A stretch of 5,685 nt of DNA from Limisphaerales bacterium. Lineage in GTDB: Bacteria > Verrucomicrobiota > Verrucomicrobiia > Limisphaerales > UBA11358. Every line of letters begins with the position of its first letter. The stretch's first letter is position 1. The DNA lies in NCBI GenBank assembly GCA_003455565.1, contig DMQW01000052.1, positions 1 through 5,685 on the forward strand, given 5' to 3'. A program made the position numbers and the translations under genes. Below the pieces are notes generated by a model. It searched no databases and had not been told where the DNA came from. It saw nothing but the letters and a program-made list of their open reading frames with translations. Shown here one piece after another: positions 4,801 through 5,685 of the stretch.

Positions 4801-5685
4801 CTGCACCGTCAGTTTGCAATCCACCAACGCCGGGGAGCAAATTTCCGGCTGGAGCCTGACGCAGACCAGCGACGGCGCGGGCGGACAATGGGCGCAGCTC
4901 ACCAGTTCCAACCAGCAGAACCTGGCCACGAGCATCCCTTTCGCCGACTTCGGGCCGTTGCTCAGATTTGCCTTCCACGACGTGCTGGACGCCAGCAACG
5001 CCTTCAGCGTTTTTGAACTGGACAACACCATTTACACCAACACCGGCAATCAGAGCTTTACTTTTGAAAACACCAATGCCTTCATCACTCCTTATCCCGT
5101 GCTGCCTTATGGCACACCCGTGCCGTGGCTGATTGAATACGGGTTCACGAATGCGAGTGACTGGGTCGCCGACGAGACAAGTCTGGACAGCAGTGGAAGG
5201 TTGATCTGGCAGGACTATGTGGCCGGATTGAATCCGACCAACGCCAGTTCGGTGTTCACCGTGCGGAATTTGTCGCCCGCCGGCTTGCCGGGCCGCTATC
5301 AGATCACTTTCAGCACCGCGCTGAACCGGACTTACCGCGTGGAAACGTCCGGCAATCTTTTCAACTGGCAGACGCTGCAGGACGGCATTGCCGGAACCGG
5401 TGGCGATGTGACCGTCACGGACACCCGCAGTCTGACCGGGGCGACCCAAGTGTATTACCGCGTGATGGTTTATGGGTATGGAGGCAACACCGTCGGCTCG
5501 CTGCGCCTGGACCCCGACGCGAACGTGCAGCCATCCGGCATCACCTTGAGCGTGACCAACGTCCCCGCCAACATCAGCCGGATTCGCCTGCATTACCGGG
5601 CCAACTGGCCCTGCCAGATCAGCCTGCAATCCACCAATCCGGGCAATATGCTCTACGGTTGGAGTCTGACCGAAACCAACGATGG
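1736..5685 (+). CDS. Giant secreted multidomain protein: RCC1 propeller, Ig-like, He_PIG, vWA and C-terminal repeat modules (3' partial)
   Basis: One uninterrupted frame of 1316 complete codons runs off the window. Domain positions are approximate, counted from ATG 1736. Residues 1-27 are a signal peptide (MKTSF, hydrophobic core AAVLIFHVAV, cleavage near GHA-A). Residues 29-293 hold seven RCC1-type repeats, each with 'GTVxAWG' and 'NVVAIAAGxxHSLAL', which should close into a seven-bladed propeller. Residues 295-376 and 383-464 are Ig-like domains, each with PLSYQWQ. Residues 469-546 and 550-630 are He_PIG/cadherin-like domains (LPxGLxVNPxxGxIxGxP). Residues 631-705 form a beta-rich spacer. 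Residues 710-902 are a vWA domain with D716-F-S-E-S720, S802 in place of the usual MIDAS Thr, and SDG with D831; D728-T-N-H-N-G-I-S-D736 resembles a calcium-binding loop. Residues 984-1048 and 1254 onward are copies of an RLHYRANWPC module, with an STNL-NW-like module (near 1206-1242) between them. An in-frame ATG at 1688 would add 16 residues (MNTVLNSLKGRPWFGT); I prefer 1736 because the signal peptide then starts directly. It is probably an exported surface or matrix protein that binds a ligand through propeller or vWA. No catalytic motif is seen. Confidence 0.85.
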   Translation, partial: MKTSFSFANFLCAAVLIFHVAVEPGHAAGTVVAWGGNDFSQSSVPPALTNIVAVAGGSLHSLALKSTGAVAGWGDNTYGAASSPSNLLNAVAIAAGNGFSLALQSNGTVVAWGGQTTVPAGLTNVVAVSAASSNKMVLTSDGNVVSWGVVAPPPATVTNVVAIAAGYTHSVALLGNGTVAAWGNNTWGQTTLPTGLTNVVALAGGEYHSLALRGNGTVVAWGNNGWGQSTVPAGLSNVVAIAAGAFHSLALQQNGTVAVWGDNTFLQTNVPAGLSNVVGIAAGLYHSLAVVGGGAPVITVQPVSQYNPSTGVASFGVMAAGLAPLSYQWQQDGTNIADATNSLLMLTNLSTADAGVYSVTVSNSLGTVTSANVELPPVWRRPFFLVQPQDQSVLCNDPATLQAAVAGTKPLSYQWQFNGTNIAGATNPVLTLANVTGDGAGDYTIVVTNLNGSATSRVAVLTVIGQPPLITSPLTAAGKQGTPFSYAITGLHNPTAFTADSLPLGLAVNPTNGLIQGTPLESGIFVVTLGTANLCASAQTNLTLTVASSLPVITSALTASGTEQAAFNYRIRATGSPTGFGAGNLPQGLSVNPATGIISGSPLYAGNYAVTISATNVWGVGTASLQLTISNALVTGLAIANVIPTYSSPYLLDFQFSLRDNSDPTVGNAVVADPRFFSVTAFEDTNTVSPSETSVILQGVNQGVAAKVLKANLVLDFSESIASLSNGDTNHNGISDAVDTEVSAAQSIVNLQPATAQFGVYEFHRDDQAPQQVQSLTTDKTLLDNKIAGIWTNYVQGFPAGSRCWDALFAAIQSLGPTNSDEEHVVIFCSDGNDTSSTNTFQNVINTASNANVQVYCVGFGDNINTTTLQSITSQTLGRYYEATNLTALAANFAQIGKDLSGQYFLRWATLQRSTNVFMPSFQITYQGNTATSPSNPPPFISGTNYIVDTNVPPMFTNTVYVYTTNYIISPYLPTAFAGDVKIGSLRLVSDAVVQPSAITLRATYVPRYVREIRLHYRANWPCTVSLQSTNAGEQISGWSLTQTSDGAGGQWAQLTSSNQQNLATSIPFADFGPLLRFAFHDVLDASNAFSVFELDNTIYTNTGNQSFTFENTNAFITPYPVLPYGTPVPWLIEYGFTNASDWVADETSLDSSGRLIWQDYVAGLNPTNASSVFTVRNLSPAGLPGRYQITFSTALNRTYRVETSGNLFNWQTLQDGIAGTGGDVTVTDTRSLTGATQVYYRVMVYGYGGNTVGSLRLDPDANVQPSGITLSVTNVPANISRIRLHYRANWPCQISLQSTNPGNMLYGWSLTETND
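1820..2614 (+). repeat. Seven tandem RCC1-type propeller repeats within the long gene
   Basis: Repeats begin at 1820, 1937, 2054, 2159, 2264, 2381 and 2498, and are 39, 39, 35, 35, 39, 39 and 39 codons long. Each opens with G-x-V-x-x-W-G and closes with an AxAxG-xx-HSLAL-like strand. Blades 3 and 4 lack the 'NNxWGQ' loop, and blade 3 has diverged most (SAASSNKMVL). Blades 5-7 are the most alike in DNA as well as protein, suggesting the most recent duplications. Seven is the blade number of the classic RCC1 fold, so the array looks complete. Confidence 0.85.
2705..2983 (+). repeat. Duplicated Ig-like domain with an identical 21-nt core
   Basis: The codons for P-L-S-Y-Q-W-Q are base-for-base identical at 2705-2725 and 2963-2983, an offset of 258 nt (86 codons). 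The following segments (GTNIADATN against GTNIAGATN) are also very close. The two Ig-like domains therefore appear to be tandem duplicates; the codon-level identity suggests either recent copying or gene conversion. Neither carries the paired cysteines of classical Ig folds, which is normal for this bacterial type. Confidence 0.6.
4682..4875 (+). repeat. RLHYRANWPC module, copy A
   Basis: This part of the long gene encodes IGSLRL, VQPSAITL, then IRLHYRANWPC, SLQSTN and GWSLT. It aligns without any gap to copy B, 810 nt downstream, with about 43 of 65 residues identical by hand count. In copy A the module continues with GGQWAQLTSSNQQNL and a FAFHDV segment before the STNL-NW-like region. The conserved Trp-Pro-Cys and aromatic residues suggest a small beta domain. 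I do not recognise a named family. Confidence 0.75.
5492..5685 (+). repeat. RLHYRANWPC module, copy B (cut by the window edge)
   Basis: This is the second copy, in register with copy A at an offset of exactly 810 nt (270 codons). It encodes VGSLRLDPDANVQPSGITL, then IRLHYRANWPC, SLQSTN and GWSLTETNDG, where the window ends. Its presence after the STNL-NW-like module, which normally ends such proteins, shows that the C-terminal unit has been duplicated in tandem and that at least part of another unit lies beyond the window. Confidence 0.75.

Noticed and set aside
4364..5629. Long open frame on the minus strand opposite the C-terminal part of the long gene (421 codons)
   Set aside because: It is the antisense shadow of a GC-rich, repeat-containing coding region. 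Its product is a Val/Gly/Arg/Gln mix without domain pattern and repeats itself only because the sense strand repeats, whereas the sense frame has clear vWA and module signatures.

Overview
The window looks like Verrucomicrobiota DNA, probably from the Pedosphaera/Limisphaerales side. It is moderately GC-rich. It carries large secreted proteins built from Asn/Thr/Gly-rich beta modules, and the C-terminal 'STNL-x-NW ... FYRA' module that is very common in exported proteins of this phylum. It also holds a decayed fragment that reads like the N-terminus of a verrucomicrobial glycogen branching enzyme. The taxonomic call is inference from protein style; no rRNA or other marker gene is present.

Layout. 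(1) 1-627, plus strand: the 3' end of a secreted beta-helix/beta-roll type protein that ends in the STNL-NW module. (2) 628-979: no convincing gene. (3) 980-1120: two hairpins, one shaped like a rho-independent terminator for minus-strand transcription (980-1007), the other a long imperfect palindrome (1066-1120). (4) 1124-1601, minus strand: gene debris, namely a short conserved-looking C-terminal tail with an internal stop (1124-1264) and a GlgB-like N-terminal fragment of about 88 codons (1296-1601) that has lost its ATG frame and most of its length. (5) From 1736 (or 1688) to the window edge, plus strand: one uninterrupted reading frame of at least 1316 codons, continuing past 5685.

The long gene dominates the window. 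In order it encodes a signal peptide, a seven-bladed RCC1-like beta-propeller, two Ig-like domains of the PLSYQW type, two putative-Ig (He_PIG/cadherin-like) domains, a beta-rich spacer, a von Willebrand factor A domain with a nearly complete MIDAS and an inserted calcium-loop-like segment, and a C-terminal region. The C-terminal region contains a module with an RLHYRANWPC core that recurs exactly 810 nt later, with an STNL-NW-like module between the copies. This is the plan of a large exported surface or secreted binding protein. The ligand and the job cannot be read from the sequence.

The two plus-strand genes look like separate secreted proteins with a related C-terminal module. The block between them is a graveyard of minus-strand genes. 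There is no sign of a phage, CRISPR array, transposase, or RNA gene.
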